Assembly (NCBI RefSeq): GCF_040958095.1
Contig: NC_091208.1
Coordinates: forward strand, 10,849,326 to 10,913,325
Direction of reading: 5' to 3'
Length of the DNA stretch: 64,000 nucleotides
Origin: Procambarus clarkii
Taxonomy: Eukaryota > Arthropoda > Malacostraca > Decapoda > Cambaridae
The first letter of the stretch is position 1. Each line of letters starts with the position of its first letter. This document shows, piece by piece, positions 21,510 through 32,853 of this stretch. The notes beneath the pieces are model-generated. The model did no database searches. It saw nothing but the letters and a program-made list of their open reading frames with translations, and was not told the DNA's origin. A program made the translations under genes and the position numbers.

Positions 21510-23277
21510 AAAAAAATCACTTAACAGGAGGAAACACTACAGTGGTAGGTAAATACTTCTCAGGAAAATCATGACTAGGATATTTCTGCTTATAAGCTTC
21601 CCACACTTAGTACTCCCTGTCGGTAGGACAACGGTCCCCCTGCTTCAGGGGGGCGGGCATAAACTCGGGAACCACCACATCAGGCGGAAACGGCAGCATC
21701 CGAAGCTGGGCGACAGTTGTCGCATAACGAGGTAAGGCAGAGCGAAGGGAAGCAGAAGACACGGAAGAAGCGGACGCAGGCCCCCGAGACGGCCCCGCCG
21801 CCGGACGCACAGGAGAAGATGACGAAGGCCGCCGAAACTGCAACCCCACACCTGACACCGCAGGAGACACAGTAGAGACGGTCGGATATGGGAGAAGTGG
21901 CAAAACCGCTGCCGATGAACCAGGGGACGAAACCCCCAGAGCGAGCAGTCTCCTTGAACACCATCACCAGGTCACTACGCTCACCAGCAGGAGGAACCAC
22001 CCCCCACGCGGAACCGGAACCATCCGACGCAGGTGACGCACCGGAAGCAAGCTCCACAGGCACCTCACGAGAAGAAACATCGATACAGGCAGCTGCAGGC
22101 ACATGGACCTCCACCACCACCGAGGAATGAGACGGAACCTCACCACTTTCACTGGAATAACCACCATTGTCAAATTTTCCCGCATCAGCCCATTCAGAAG
22201 ATCTCCGAGAACGCTTGGGCACCGGCCTCACATCATCAGAGCCGGATGTCAACCCAGAGACCCGGACAACACAAGCCGGGCGAACCGACACCCTCCGCAG
22301 GACGGCAGCATCCTCAACCACACGGGGAACCAGGTCGAGCACAGTAGGAGGTCCCACAGCGACCCAAGCACCCAGCACATCCTGGGCACACGGCGAGGGT
22401 GCAGTGACAGGCACCACAGACGGAGAACAGGAAGACAGGGGAGCTGTGCATACCGGAGCCGGAAGAACCACGGAAGCATCCAGGACAGCAACCGGGGCAT
22501 GACGAACACCCGACGGCGACACAACTGCCTGAGAAGAGGCAACCACAACAGGCGACACAGCCTCTGGAGGAGGGGCGACATCTGCAGGAGACGCTTCATG
22601 CAACACACGGGGTACGGCAGCAGCCAAAGCGGCGTTCACACCCACTGAATCCTCCTCCACAGGGAGCGGCGGGAAATCCTCCTCACGGAAGAGGTTGACG
22701 GGCGCGATGGCAGGTTCAGAGCACCCAGCAGCCTGATGACCCAAGAGGCCACAACGGTTACACGTATGAGGCTGGCGAGCATAAGACACTCGAACAGAAC
22801 ACCTCAGAAGCCTCACTTGAGAAGGAATGTCCACCCACAGCCTCATTCCTAGGGTGCGAATATTTGACCGCACACCCTTTAGCGGACCCGAGGAGAGCAG
22901 GTACAACTGCACACTGATGATCCCTCCAAACTGGCCGAAATAACGCCTCAGCAGTCCCTCCGGAAATTCCAGGGGCGCCCCATGCATGCTTACATACGTG
23001 ATGGCACCACTGCGATCGGAGACAGTCACAGTGCCTGTACCTTTGGGCAGGGGCAAGGTCCGCGCCTCGTACCGACGTAAAAACGCCCTATATACCTCCT
23101 CTGTTGTTAGTTAAACAACTACTCTACGGGCAGACACCAGCTCAACACCACAAACATCCCCACAGGGACCCGCAGCATGTCACACAGCACCAAACCCACC
23201 TTGGGATATCCCGCTAGAACAGAAAACTCGAGGCCTATAGACTGGGCACGCACAACAGGGGGGAGGGGGGCCCCCAT
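21510..23277 (-). pseudogene. ORF1 (CCHC gag-like protein) of retroposon copy 1
   Basis: The start codon at 23277 opens a frame (LEFSVLAGYPKVG) alignable with copy 2 LEFTCRAGYPLVE. A frame change and a stop near 23110 separate it from the long open part at 23056-21680. That part holds VSDRSGAITYVSMHG, RSNIRTLGMRL, one zinc knuckle CNRCGLLGHQAAGC (about 22770-22726) and LFREEDFPPLP. A long Ser/Val/Pro/Ala-rich linker follows, then a basic patch (PKRSRRSSE). The C-terminal part shifts frame near 21890 and ends at about 21510 with WEAYKQKYP and FPEKYLP. Copy 2 ends in the same way with WEAFNVGFP and FPGKYVR. This is a nucleic-acid-binding ORF1-type protein. No endonuclease or polymerase follows. 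Confidence 0.85.
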
Positions 23278-23434
23278 GGCGCCGACACGCCAAACCACAC
23301 CCGCCCCCTCGTAACTCTAGGTAGCAACTGGCAGGTCAAGCGAGCGTGTCTTGACCCCCTGGCGGCCAACGAGCTAATCGTCACAGAGAGGAAGTGAGAG
23401 TAATGAAGCACAGCAAAAGGGCGAGAGACCTCAA

Positions 23435-23477
23435 CAAATTCCTTGAAGTAGTAAACAATGATTTTAACACGGGAACG
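23435..23477 (+). pseudogene. BEL reverse transcriptase sliver
   Basis: Begins with the second target-site duplication (23435-23449) and reads VVNNDFNTG, continuing FLE from 12914. It joins GHYFLHHAVLK at 24812 once the next insert is removed. Confidence 0.8.
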
Positions 23478-24811
23478 GGGTAATTAATGACTCTCTCTTG
23501 TCGACTACCCTGCCCGTAGATATCTTACTCAAAGACCCCAGAACTCCACCACAGCCTCCAGTCCCACGCCTCATGACCTTCGACGTTCGATCGCCTAAGA
23601 TCCTACAAACCTGAAACGTTGCACTAAGCTTTTCTAGCAAAAACTCAAAGACCTTTACTTGCTGCCACCATCAAACCAAGGACGAAGCCAGATTAATTAA
23701 TCAGGGTTTGGCCCAATTAATTAACCATTAAACCCTTTTGGTGTTATCTCCAATTTTGTTGAAAGGGAGGTATGAGTTTACGTTAAGTGTGGAAATTAAA
23801 CAAAACAAGGGAATATCTCTGATATTAAGAGAGACTAGGCTGGCTTATAATTCGAATATCGACTTAGCCCAATAAAGCAGACTTGTGGAGACAAATGGCA
23901 GAGAAAATCACATGTAATATAATTCGTGGAAATACTAAAAAATACAAACAATTACTAAAAGTTTAATAAAGTAAAACTATCAAAGGTGTAAATAAATAGG
24001 AACACTTCCTGAGTCGAACACTTCCTAAACTTAAATATTCCCAGAGGCACACATGAACCATTAAACTATACCAAACTCTTAAGAACTTTACTGAAAATAT
24101 TATAAGTCCAGCTGCTGCCACTCTGGCCTTCAGAGGTGAGATGGTGACCTCTTCAGTTCCCCAAAACCACACTGACCTAGCCTAGCTTATCCTCTCTCCA
24201 GCCAAGAGATTGTCCTAGGCTAAGCTGCCAAATTCATCTTCGAAGATGATTACTAACTTAACCCTGTACTCGTCACTGAAGGTGACTTAATCATCGTTTC
24301 AAACAATTGAGGAATATTTAGATACTTGAGCAGGTAAATTATAAGATGCAATACTGAATGATAACTTGAATTTCTTTACATTACTGAATTAACAGAGAGA
24401 TGGAATCTTGAAATAGAAGAGGTGAATGTGAGTGGTGAGGCCTGACTCTTGTTGACCTGACTTACGGCCGGTGTTGCCGGCTTTACACGAGTCATCTGCC
24501 CTCGAACGAAAGGGAGGAATTTTGATTCTTTATTCATGAATGACATTAACTTAATGTACGTACTTGATGAAAGAGGTTATTAATTACAGTTACTTTAATA
24601 CATGAATTTCTCAAAAATTATAATTTAAATACAAGAAGCTGGTGACCGTCGCTTACACACCACTGCTCTAATCCCTTGGGGTGACCCTACTCAACTTTCC
24701 AAGGCAGAACTACCATTCCACTGCATATTTTGTAACAAGGGCATATCCACACTACCTTCAATACAGTCACCTATTTAAACCAGCTTCGACATGTGACATG
24801 ATGACCCAAAG
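23478..24811. mobile_element. Unclassified repeat Y inserted in the BEL polymerase
   Basis: About 1.33 kb with no convincing ORF. BEL coding sequence is continuous once it is removed (NTG to GHYF), so it is an insertion; only about three bases (GGA) are duplicated. The reverse complement of about 24180-24640 aligns with 63440-64000, so it is a dispersed repeat. LTR status is possible but no TG...CA ends were confirmed. Confidence 0.7.
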
Positions 24812-25495
24812 GAAGGACACTATTTTCTGCACCATGCAGTACTAAAAATTTCACCCACTATTCCACTGAGGATAGTATTTACCTGCAGTGCCTAGACCAT
24901 GCAGAATAGTGTCTCATTGAATGACTGCCTTCAAACTCACCCTAGCCTGACACAAAGGCTGTACGACGTGCTGTTAAAGTTCCACATAAGAACTTATGCA
25001 TACATGGCCAATATAAGTAAGGCATTCCTTAGGGCAGGTCTCCTGGAAGAAGACCGTAACTACACAAAGTTCCTATGGTGATCCAAACAGTGAATTAATC
25101 AAATACGGGTTTGCTTAAGTTATGTTTGCAGCTACTTCTTCACCATTTCTACTGCAAGCTACCTTAGATACGCATTTGAAGAAGTCTAATAGCCCAAAAA
25201 TACTTAAATTAGCAACCACCTGTATATGGACAATTTCCAGGGAACCACGAGCAGTGAAGAAAAATTGCTAAACATATATCATGAGGCCCATCGAGAGTTG
25301 TTGGGAGCAAATATGCTTCTCCAGTCGTTGGCCTCCAATAATACCAGCTTAAAACAACTGATTGAATCAGAATTTCACGACTACAAGGTACCCCAGAGGA
25401 CAAAGGTACTAGGTATCAAATGGGATACAACTTCGGATCAGTTGACCATCAAATTGGTGGAAACAGATACCACCAACCTAACAATGAGGAAACTA
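24812..25495 (+). pseudogene. BEL/Pao reverse transcriptase, middle part
   Basis: Reads GHYFLHHAVLKISPTIPLRI, SVSLNDCLQTHPSLTQRLYD, and MANISKAFLRAGLLEEDRN followed by TKFLW. These are the BEL signature blocks for the template grip and the first catalytic Asp region; the Asp usual before IEKAF is Asn here (NISKAF). After several stops comes YMDNFQGTTSSEE, where the family has Y-V-D-D; the second Asp is Asn. The block VLGIKWD follows. The last codons (TMRK) stop at the LINE insertion at 25496 and resume at 26850. With both catalytic positions altered and stops present, the enzyme is dead. Confidence 0.88.
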
Positions 25496-26849
25496 AATTC
25501 AAATTCAAATTCAAATTCAAATGTTTATTCAGGTAAAGTACATACATACAAGAGCTGATACAAATATTGATGAATTTATAGATAGAGCTAGTACATACAA
25601 TGCCTAAAGCTACCATTACGCAAAGCGTTTCGGGCAGGAAAAACACTAAGACTTAAACTTAATACTAATTGAGATTAAAGTATAAAATGTGTTGAGAAAA
25701 AATAAAAAAAAAGGGGGGGGAACATGGCAGAAAAACAGCAAAAATACAATTTGGTTGACAAACAGCATTGTTTAAAAATGACAGACATGGGTTGACATTA
25801 TAGGGGTAAGGTAGGTTACAGGGAGTCAATTAGGTAGTGCTTAGTTTTTATCTTAAACTGGTTGAGAGAGGTACAGTCTTTAACATGATTGGGGTCATTC
25901 CACATTCTGGGTCCCTTGATTTGTAGAGCATTTCTAGTTTGATTAAGTCGTACTCTTGGAATATCAAAAAGGTATTTGTTTCTGGTGTGGTGCTCATGGG
26001 TTCTGTTACAACCTTCAATGAAGCTTTTAAGGTCAAGATTGACATTACAGTTCAGCGTTTTATATATATATATAATACACATGAGAGGATGTGCAGTGAC
26101 TTAATATCTAATATTTAGATATTAATATTTAGAGATTTGAGTAGGGGTACCGAGTGATGTCTGGGGCCAGAGTTGGATATTTTCCTAATAGCAGCTTTGT
26201 GTTGAGTAATTAGAGGACGCAAATGATTTTGGGTAGTTGAACCCCAAGCACAAATACAATAGTTGAGATAAGGATAGATGAGTGAGTAATAGAGCGTCAC
26301 CAAGGCAGGGCGAAGTACGTAATATCTGATCTTAGAAGGAATGCCAACATTTTTTTATTTTTTTTTTTTTTTATATATTTAGAATGTGTCCCTGGAAATT
26401 CAGCTTGTGGTCAATGAGAACGCCAAGGAATTTGCCATCTATTTTGTTACAAATTTGGGTATTATTTATCCTGAGATTTATTTGATTTGAGGATTTATTG
26501 CCAAACAAAATATAGAAAGTTTTGTCAATGTTGAGGGTGAGTTTGTTGGTAGTTAGCCAAAGATGGACTTTATTTAGCTCAGTATTCACTGTGACATTAA
26601 GAGCAAGAGGGTCAGGACTGGAGTAAATGAAGGTTGTGTTGTCAGCAAATAAAATTGGTTTGAGGTGTTGGGAGGCATTTGGAAGGTCATTAATGTAGAT
26701 GAGAAAGAGGAGAGGGCCAAGTATGCTGCCCTGGGGAACACCAATGTTGATGGCTAGGCTGGGAGAAATTTAATTATTCACAGAAACATATTGGAGCCTG
26801 TCTGTGAGGTAAGATTTGAGGTATTGCAGGGAGTGACAGTGCAGGGAGT
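25496..26849 (-). mobile_element. 5'-truncated CR1-like LINE
   Basis: Minus-strand LINE end covering the last part of the reverse transcriptase and the C-terminal region, then a 3' UTR closing in (TTTGAA)n at 25496-25520. Target-site duplications GAAACTA (25489-25495 and 26850-26856) flank it inside BEL. The 3' tail carries ACGC-TTT-GCGT, shared with other LINEs and SINE family 1 here. Confidence 0.88.
25816..26840 (-). pseudogene. LINE reverse transcriptase C-terminal remnant
   Basis: Reads from about 26840: YLTDRLQYVSVN, a segment equivalent to [20 protein letters not shown], and FADNTTF where the family has FADDTT, so one catalytic Asp is lost. Then come NTELNKVHLWLTTNKLTLNI, a T-rich low-complexity break at about 26350, YYSLIYPYLNYCICAWGST, and the C-terminal block THEHHTRNKYLFDIPRVRL ending at 25816. 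Frames change several times. It parallels the C-terminus of the LINE at 29.3-32.9 kb block by block, so the two are related families. Confidence 0.85.
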
Positions 26850-27493
26850 GAAACTACTATCCCAAGTCAGCAAACCCTTCGTTCCATTGCCACTAATAAG
26901 TCCTATATTGATAAATGGGAAGTTCATAATGCTGGAATGGCTGGGATGATCCTCTAACAACTGCCTAGCAAGAAAAGTGGCAGGGGCTGGTGAAGGATCT
27001 AAGTATCCTAGAGTATGTTAAGTTCCCTCGAAACACAGTACATAAAAAACAACAAATTAAGGTACATGTGTTTTGTGATGCCTCAGGAATGGCTTATGCA
27101 CAGTGGCTTACCTAGAATCGAATGATCAAGTAAATTTGCTCACATAAAAAAGCCAGGGTGGCACCATTGAAGAAACGGTCATTGAAATAACTGGAGTTAA
27201 TAGCAATACTGCTAGGAGTAAGATTGGCTCATTATCTGATCAATGTCCTAAGTAACATCCGCTTTGAAGAAACAGTGGTATGGTCAGATAATGAGACAGT
27301 ACTACAGTGGGTGAGAAATAACAATAGCAAAACTCCTTATGCGAGCAACCTCCTTAAGGAAATTAGAGAATTGTCAGCATTGTACAAAGTGAGATACGTA
27401 CCCATCAGAGAGAATCCAACTGACTATCTCCCAAGAGACCTGACTTTACAGCAATTAGCCAAAGCAGAGAAGTGGTTCAATGGACCTCAGTAG
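26850..27493 (+). pseudogene. BEL polymerase end and RNase H
   Basis: Resumes BEL right after the LINE (LLSQVSKPFVPLPLISPILI), the conserved VSK-x-DPLG-LSP block. After WDDPLTTA and a stop comes KVHVFCDASGMAYAQWL with the first RNase H Asp. Next are TVVWSDNETVLQWVRN and VRYVPIRENPTDYLPR, the usual BEL block NPAD-ISRG in altered form. Stops at about 26970, 27110 and 27491 break the frame. Confidence 0.88.
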
Positions 27494-28361
27494 CTAGTCA
27501 GTGAACAGTGGCCTAAAGAAAAGCCACAAGTCATTGTGACCAATGTTTCTGCTCCTACTGAGAATCCAAAACCACCTCGGACTCTGGTAATTGATCCTAA
27601 TCGATACTCGAAACTGAACAAACAACTAAGTGTCAAACAAGTGGTGTTTGATTTCCTAAAGAAAATAGGAATCAAACGTCATTTCCCTAGTCCCCAAAAG
27701 TACTGGGTCAAAAGAGCCCAAACAGAAACATACGGGATGGATTTTGAGAACCTCCCTGATAAATTAGTGGATGATCTGGGTCTCTGGTTTGACCCAGACA
27801 GTAATACCATACTAAGGTGTGGAGGTCGCTTACAGCATGCCGATATTGACCTGGAAGTAAAAAAATACAGTGTTTCTCCCGTCACCACATAGTACGCAGG
27901 CTAAGTGAGTTACACATACACAAACCCAACACTTTACATGGTGTGGTACTAGACACCCTCACCGACAAGACAAGTTCTGGATTCCTCAAGGTCGCCAGAC
28001 TGTAAAGTCCATAATCAAATCCTATGTAATCTGCTGGAGGAATGACGCTCGAGTGTGTCCTTATCCAGGACATGCACCACTCCCAAAAGAGCGAGTTGTC
28101 CACTTTCGTCCTTTTGAGACCACTGGTGTAGCCTACACAGGAGCTCTAACACTAACAAGCACCAAGGGCAATGTTCCAGTGAAGGCATACCTCTGCCTAT
28201 TCACCTGTGCCACAACAAAGGGGGTACATCAAGAAGTGACTCCCGACATGAGTGCTGAGGCATTCATACAGGCTTTCCGCAGGTTTGCTGCCTGTCGATC
28301 TTGCCTCAAGATGATGATCTCAGACAACGGGTCCATCTTGGTCCAACTCAAGAATACCTAA
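27494..28361 (+). pseudogene. BEL integrase, N-terminal and core part
   Basis: An open frame at 27536-27892 covers the lead-in (FDFLKKIGIKRHFPSPQKYW, ILRCGGRLQHADIDLE). The zinc-finger part is broken over several frames (HIHKHN, FWIPQGRQ). The core at 28053-28361 has VHFRPFETTGVAYTGALTL (first catalytic Asp usually in GVDYAGP; here Ala-Tyr) and MMISDNGS (second Asp kept). Directly after SDNGS the sequence jumps to the C-terminal module at 28335, so about 100 residues including the catalytic Glu are deleted. Confidence 0.85.
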
Positions 28362-28771
28362 CTGCTCTGAGGGAGTATCATTATAGGGCAAACAATCTCT
28401 ACAACAAAATTAACTTTAATGCTGATGACATTGTTCTGGTGGCCAGTGATGGATCACGCTCAGAGTGGCCTATAGTTCGAATAGTCTCTGTTCATCCAGA
28501 CAATCAGGGTATCTTGAGAATAGTGAAAGTAAATTGCCAAAGCACCACTACTCTCAAAACCTTAGAGAAACCAAGTTCCTTCAGAGCTGGCAGGGAAAAG
28601 AAGTCGCTCAAAGACCTCCAACACCTGCAGCTCCAGTATGGGACTGCAGGTGTTGTCCCATACTGGAGCCAGTATGACCAAAGAGCCAGAGCTCAACCCC
28701 CACAAGCAAAACTAGGCAAGTTCATCCGTCCAGAAAGGACTGCCACACAACAGTGCAACTTAAAATATTAA
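28335..28771 (+). pseudogene. BEL integrase C-terminal module
   Basis: Open frame with TQEYLTALREYHY, NFNADDIVLVASDGSRSEWP and VHPDNQGILRIVKV, the BEL integrase tail in which GD-VLV and W-x-x-GRV-x-x-x-PG blocks are usual. It ends in a basic tail at 28771. It contains the interleaved inverted repeats at 28620-28668. Confidence 0.85.
28620..28668 (+). repeat. Two interleaved perfect inverted repeats (A-B-A'-B')
   Basis: 28620-28630 pairs with 28644-28654 (11 bp) and 28631-28643 pairs with 28656-28668 (13 bp), laid end to end with one base between the last two. It lies inside the BEL integrase C-terminal reading frame. Confidence 0.85.
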
Positions 28772-28800
28772 AACAATATTTTAATTCTGAAGGAGAGGAA

Positions 28801-28957
28801 TGAAGTGTTCAGCAGTTCTAATTATTGGACTTCGACCTGTGTCCCCCCCCCCCCTCACCGGAATTGTTTGAAATCCGACACTAACATAGTAATATATATA
28901 TATACTAATATTATACTATACTAATATTATACTATAATATAATATACTAATATTTAA
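28801..28957 (+). mobile_element. Possible start of BEL 3' LTR
   Basis: The purine tract CTGAAGGAGAGGAA precedes TGAAGTGTTCAGCAG, a plausible LTR start after the BEL stop. It runs through a poly(C) run (28846-28855) into AT-rich repeats where SINE copy 2 begins. The LTR may resume at 29226-29336 and 32854-33228 around later inserts; the end was not found. Confidence 0.4.
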
Positions 28958-29225
28958 GTCTCCGTGGTGTAGTGGTAAAACACTCGCCTGGCGTTCCGCG
29001 AGCGCTATGTCATGGGTTCGTATCCTGGCCGGGGAGGATTTACTGGGCGCAATTCCTTAACTGTAGCCTCTGTTTAACGCAACAGTAAAATGTGTACTTG
29101 GATGAAAAAACGATTCTTCGCGGCAGGGGATTGTATTCCAAGGACCATGCCCGAAACGCTACGCGTACTAGTGGCTGTACAAGAATGTAACAACTCTTGT
29201 ATATATCTCAAAAAGAAAAAAAAAA
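28958..29225 (+). mobile_element. tRNA-derived SINE, family 1, copy 2
   Basis: Same structure as copy 1: box A-like and box B segments in the head, LINE-type tail, A-rich end. Flanks resemble each other (ATACTAATATTT and ATACTAACATATT), a likely imperfect target-site duplication. Confidence 0.9.
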
Positions 29226-29336
29226 TACTAACATATTAACACACAGTATAACCAACAAACATGGTTATACTAGTTACATTAGTTAATCATAAAAGAATTA
29301 TAGTGATCGAGATATCTGTGACGTCATCTTCAAAAC
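29226..29336. other. Short spacer between SINE copy 2 and a LINE
   Basis: AT-rich, no gene. Possibly a continuation of the BEL LTR that both elements invaded. Confidence 0.4.
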
Positions 29337-29339
29337 AAT

Positions 29340-29378
<39 letters not shown>

Positions 29379-32300
29379 TATATATACAAGAAGGTACATT
29401 GGGTTTGTGAGAATACATTGGATAGTACAGTATTTACACTCTTGTAAAGCCACTAGTACGCGCAGCGTTTCGGGCAGGTCCTTAATCTAACAGATAATTT
29501 TAAGTAGGTAAATTCTATCAGAATTGATAAATGATAAAGATACATTGCAAGAGAAAAATGAGATGAGAGAGCTTAGTAAGTATATTAAAGCACATTGTTA
29601 TATTAAAGCTCTGATTGATTACATTGACAGCTTGATTAGTAATTTAAACAAGATTAATAGACACCATACAGCAGATTGACAGCACATATAAGACAGCAAT
29701 GATCACAATGGTAAAGATGTTCAGATTGGGTACATAAAGATTGGGAGACTGGGTAGCAATAGATACAGATAAACAAGATTAATAAACACCATACAGCAGA
29801 TTGGTAGCACATATAAGAAGACAGCAATGATCACAATGGTAAAGATGTTCAAATTGGGAACATAAAGGTTGGGAGATTGGGTAGCAATTGATACAGTGCA
29901 ATTTTAAGGCAAAAAGTGAAAAACTATGAAGATGAAATTAGGTACTTTTTAGTATTGATTTTGAATGATGTAAAAGTTGGACAGCTTTTCAATTCAATAG
30001 GGAGTGAGTTCCATAAACTGGGTCCCTTTATTTGCATAGAGTGTTTACACAGATTAAGTTTAACTCTGGGGATATCAAAGAGATATTTATTTCTGGTGTG
30101 GTGATAATGGGTCCTATTACATCTGTCCAGGAAGAGTTTCAGAGCAGGATTTGCATTTAAGAACAGGGTTTTGTAAATGTAGTTGACACAAGAGAATTTA
30201 TGGAGTGAGATTATGTTTAGCATGTTTAGGGAGTTAAACAAGGGGGCTGAGTGTTGTCTGAAAGCAGAATTTGATATTATTCTGATAGCAGATTTTTGCT
30301 GGGTGATGATGGACTTGAGGTGGTTTGCAGTGGTTGAACCCCATGCACAGATACCATAGTTGAGATAGGGATAGATTAGTGCATAATATAGAGAGATGAG
30401 AGCAGAGTTAGGTACATAATATCTGATTTTGGAAAGTATACCAACTGTTTTAGAGACTTTCTTAGTTATGTGTTGTATGTGGGTACTGAAGTTGAGTCTC
30501 TTGTCTAGGAATAGGCCAAGAAACTTTCCATCATTTTTATTGATAATGTTTACATTGTCTATCTGAAGCTGAATTGCATTTGTAGATTTGCTTCCAAATA
30601 GGATGTAGTAGGTCTTTTCTATGTTAAGTGTTAGTTTGTTGGTTGACATCCATAAGTGGACTTTTTTTAGTTCCTTATTAACAATATCATTTAATGTACG
30701 TTAGTTGGGGTTGGAGTAGATGAGGGTAGTATCATCAGCAAACAAAATAGGTTTCAGAATGTTAGAGACCTTAGGCAGATCATTGATGTATATAAGAAAT
30801 AGAAGAGGTCCCAAGATGCTGCCCTGTGGCACTCCAACGGTTATTGGTAGAATTGGAGAGGTTATATTATTGATGGCTACACATTGGTGTCTATCACTAA
30901 GATAGGATTGGATATAGTCCAGTGCATGGCCTCGGATTCCATAATGGAGTTTACATAAGAGGTAATCGTGATTAACAGTATCAAAGGCCTTTCTCTGGTC
31001 AATGAAGAGTCCAATTGGAAACTCATTTTTGTCAAGGGCTGAGTAAATTATATCAAGGAGACTAATAATTGCATCGTTGGTACTCTTTTGAGAGCGGAAG
31101 CCAAACTGACAGGGGCTAAGAATGTCGAATTTTACGAGATAGGAGTAGAGTTGTTTGTAGATAATTTTTTCAAATATTTTTGATAGAATGGGTAGGTTCG
31201 ATATTGGTCTATAGTTGTTTATGTCTGCCGGATTACCTCCTTCATGAACTGGCGTTACTCTTGCTTTTTTAAGGATATCAGGGAAGGTATGACACTCAAG
31301 GGATTTGTTGAACAGCAGAGCTATAGGTGGCGCAAGGGCATGGGAGGCGCTCTTGTATACAACGGATGGGATTTCACTGATGTTCCCTGCTTTGGTTTTT
31401 AGTGAGTGTATGATGGACACAACATCTGTCGGGCTGACTGGTGAAAGGAGAAGATAGTTTGGATAGCTGCCTGAGAGATATGTGGCTGAGTCTGTGGGAT
31501 TTTACTTGCAAGGTTAGCACCAATCGATGAAAAGAAGCTATTAAATTCATTCGCCATTTCTAAGTCAGATGACGGTGTAAGGCCATCCTTAGAGAGTGTT
31601 ATCTGATTGTGCGAGTGTTGTTTAGTTCCTAGGATATTAGAGATGGTATTCCATGTGCTTTTCATGTTGCCTTTTGCTTCTTTGAATCTAGTCTCATAAT
31701 ATGAAAGTTTTGCTTTTCTTATGATACTGGTAAGCACTGATGAGTACTTTTTAACTACTTCCTTTGAAACTAAGCCACTCCTAAATTTCTTTTCATATTC
31801 ATGTTTTTTGTTGATTGATTTAATTATGCCACTTGTGAGCCACGGGTTATTTTTTCTTTTATCAGTTACTTGTTTGGTAAGGAGGGGACAGTGAGTGTTG
31901 TAGAGGCTTAGAGTTTTGGAGAGAAAGAGGTTAGTTGATGAGTTTATATCCTGTGTATTATTAAAATCAGATTCCCAGTTAATATTGTGAAGTGCATTAG
32001 AGAGATTGCCTAAAGCTGATTCACTATGTAGCCTGAATGAGAGTTTCTTGGTTTCTGGTGGTGATGTGTCCAAGTTTGCTATGAGGAAGGTAGGATAGTG
32101 GTCAGTTGTTCTGTCATAAATTACCCCAGATGTAAGGGGAGCTGTTATATTAGTCCATAGGTGATCCAGGGTAGTGGCAGATGTTTGAGTGACTCGGGTG
32201 GGCTTGGTGATTGTGGGGATTAGCATACAGGAGTGCATGCTGTTACGGAAATAGTCAACTTGAGGGTTGTTTTGAAGACCCAGGTCAATATTGAAATCAC

Positions 32301-32853
32301 CTCCCAGAATGATGTGATTTTTGTTGAGATTGTTATTTATGATAAGATTCCTTACATTGTCTGAGAATAAAGATATGTTGGTATTAGGAAATCTATAGAT
32401 GGCACCGATAGTCAGGGAGGATTTAAGGGATTTACTGGAGAACTTGGCAAAGGTATATTCACAATAGTCGTCTCTATCACTGATAACACTATTGAAAATG
32501 AAGGTATCTTTGTAATATATTGCTGTGCCACCACCTTTTTTATTAGGCCTACAGTTATGAATGACTTGATAACCAGCTAAATTGTAGAGTTGGGTATAGT
32601 CATTACTTAGCCAAGTTTCCGTTAAAATGATGAATGATAATTTAGTACCTAGTGCTGTAAGTAGTGCATTTATATCATCAAAATGTTTACCAAGTGACCT
32701 AACATTTTGGTTGTAAACTGATAAGCAGGTGCTATTTAGGAGTTTGTTTTTTGCAAGATTTGCTGTGTAATACCTGCAATAATGATGATCAATGTGCTGA
32801 TTTGTGTGGATATGGGACAGAAGATTTCGATCAGGACCAATATCAGTAAGCAT
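29337..32853 (-). mobile_element. CR1-like LINE, nearly complete ORF2 and 3' tail
   Basis: Minus-strand element ending in (TAAA)n at 29337-29380. The 3' UTR has CCTGCCCGAAACGCTGCGCG and the hairpin ACGC-TGC-GCGT (29458-29468). ORF2 occupies 32853-29924. No ORF1 is seen upstream, so it appears truncated near the ORF2 start. Confidence 0.92.
29924..32853 (-). pseudogene. LINE ORF2: endonuclease and reverse transcriptase
   Basis: About 975 codons in three blocks. From the ATG at 32853 the endonuclease shows VYNQNVRSLGKHFDD, FIILTETWLSND, GGGTAIYY, ILGGDFNID and DRTTDHYPTFL, the residues expected for metal binding and target nicking. A frame change near 31410 leads to the polymerase: [68 protein letters not shown] and the catalytic FADDTT. 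One TAA at about 30701 (after YSNPN) is followed in the same frame by LWMSTNKLTLNIEKTYYI and the C-terminal block ending at 29924. Only one frame change and one stop separate it from an intact ORF, so it is a fairly young copy. Confidence 0.92.

Larger units (their letters stand above)
20825..23434 (-). mobile_element. ORF1-only LINE-like retroposon, copy 1 (main part)
   Basis: On the minus strand: a 157-bp 5' UTR, one zinc-knuckle ORF (23277-21510) and a 3' UTR with two hairpins. The poly(A) end was pushed to 12929-12953 by insertion of element B. The whole is bounded by 15-bp target-site duplications (12915-12929 and 23435-23449). No reverse transcriptase or endonuclease lies within these bounds. 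Confidence 0.88.
11775..28800 (+). mobile_element. BEL/Pao retrotransposon, fragmented by nested insertions
   Basis: Coding pieces occur in BEL order on the plus strand: gag knuckles and protease (11775-12914), reverse transcriptase (23435-23477 and 24812-25495), polymerase end and RNase H (26850-27493), integrase (27494-28771). The insertions between them are an ORF1-only retroposon with Gmr1-B inside it, an unclassified repeat (23478-24811) and a LINE (25496-26849). Removing each insert restores a continuous BEL reading across the joint. Confidence 0.9.

Noticed and set aside
22033-22648. Plus-strand frames of 104-181 codons opposite retroposon ORF1
   Set aside because: Shadows of the GC-rich minus-strand ORF1; the zinc knuckle and agreement with copy 2 are on the minus strand.
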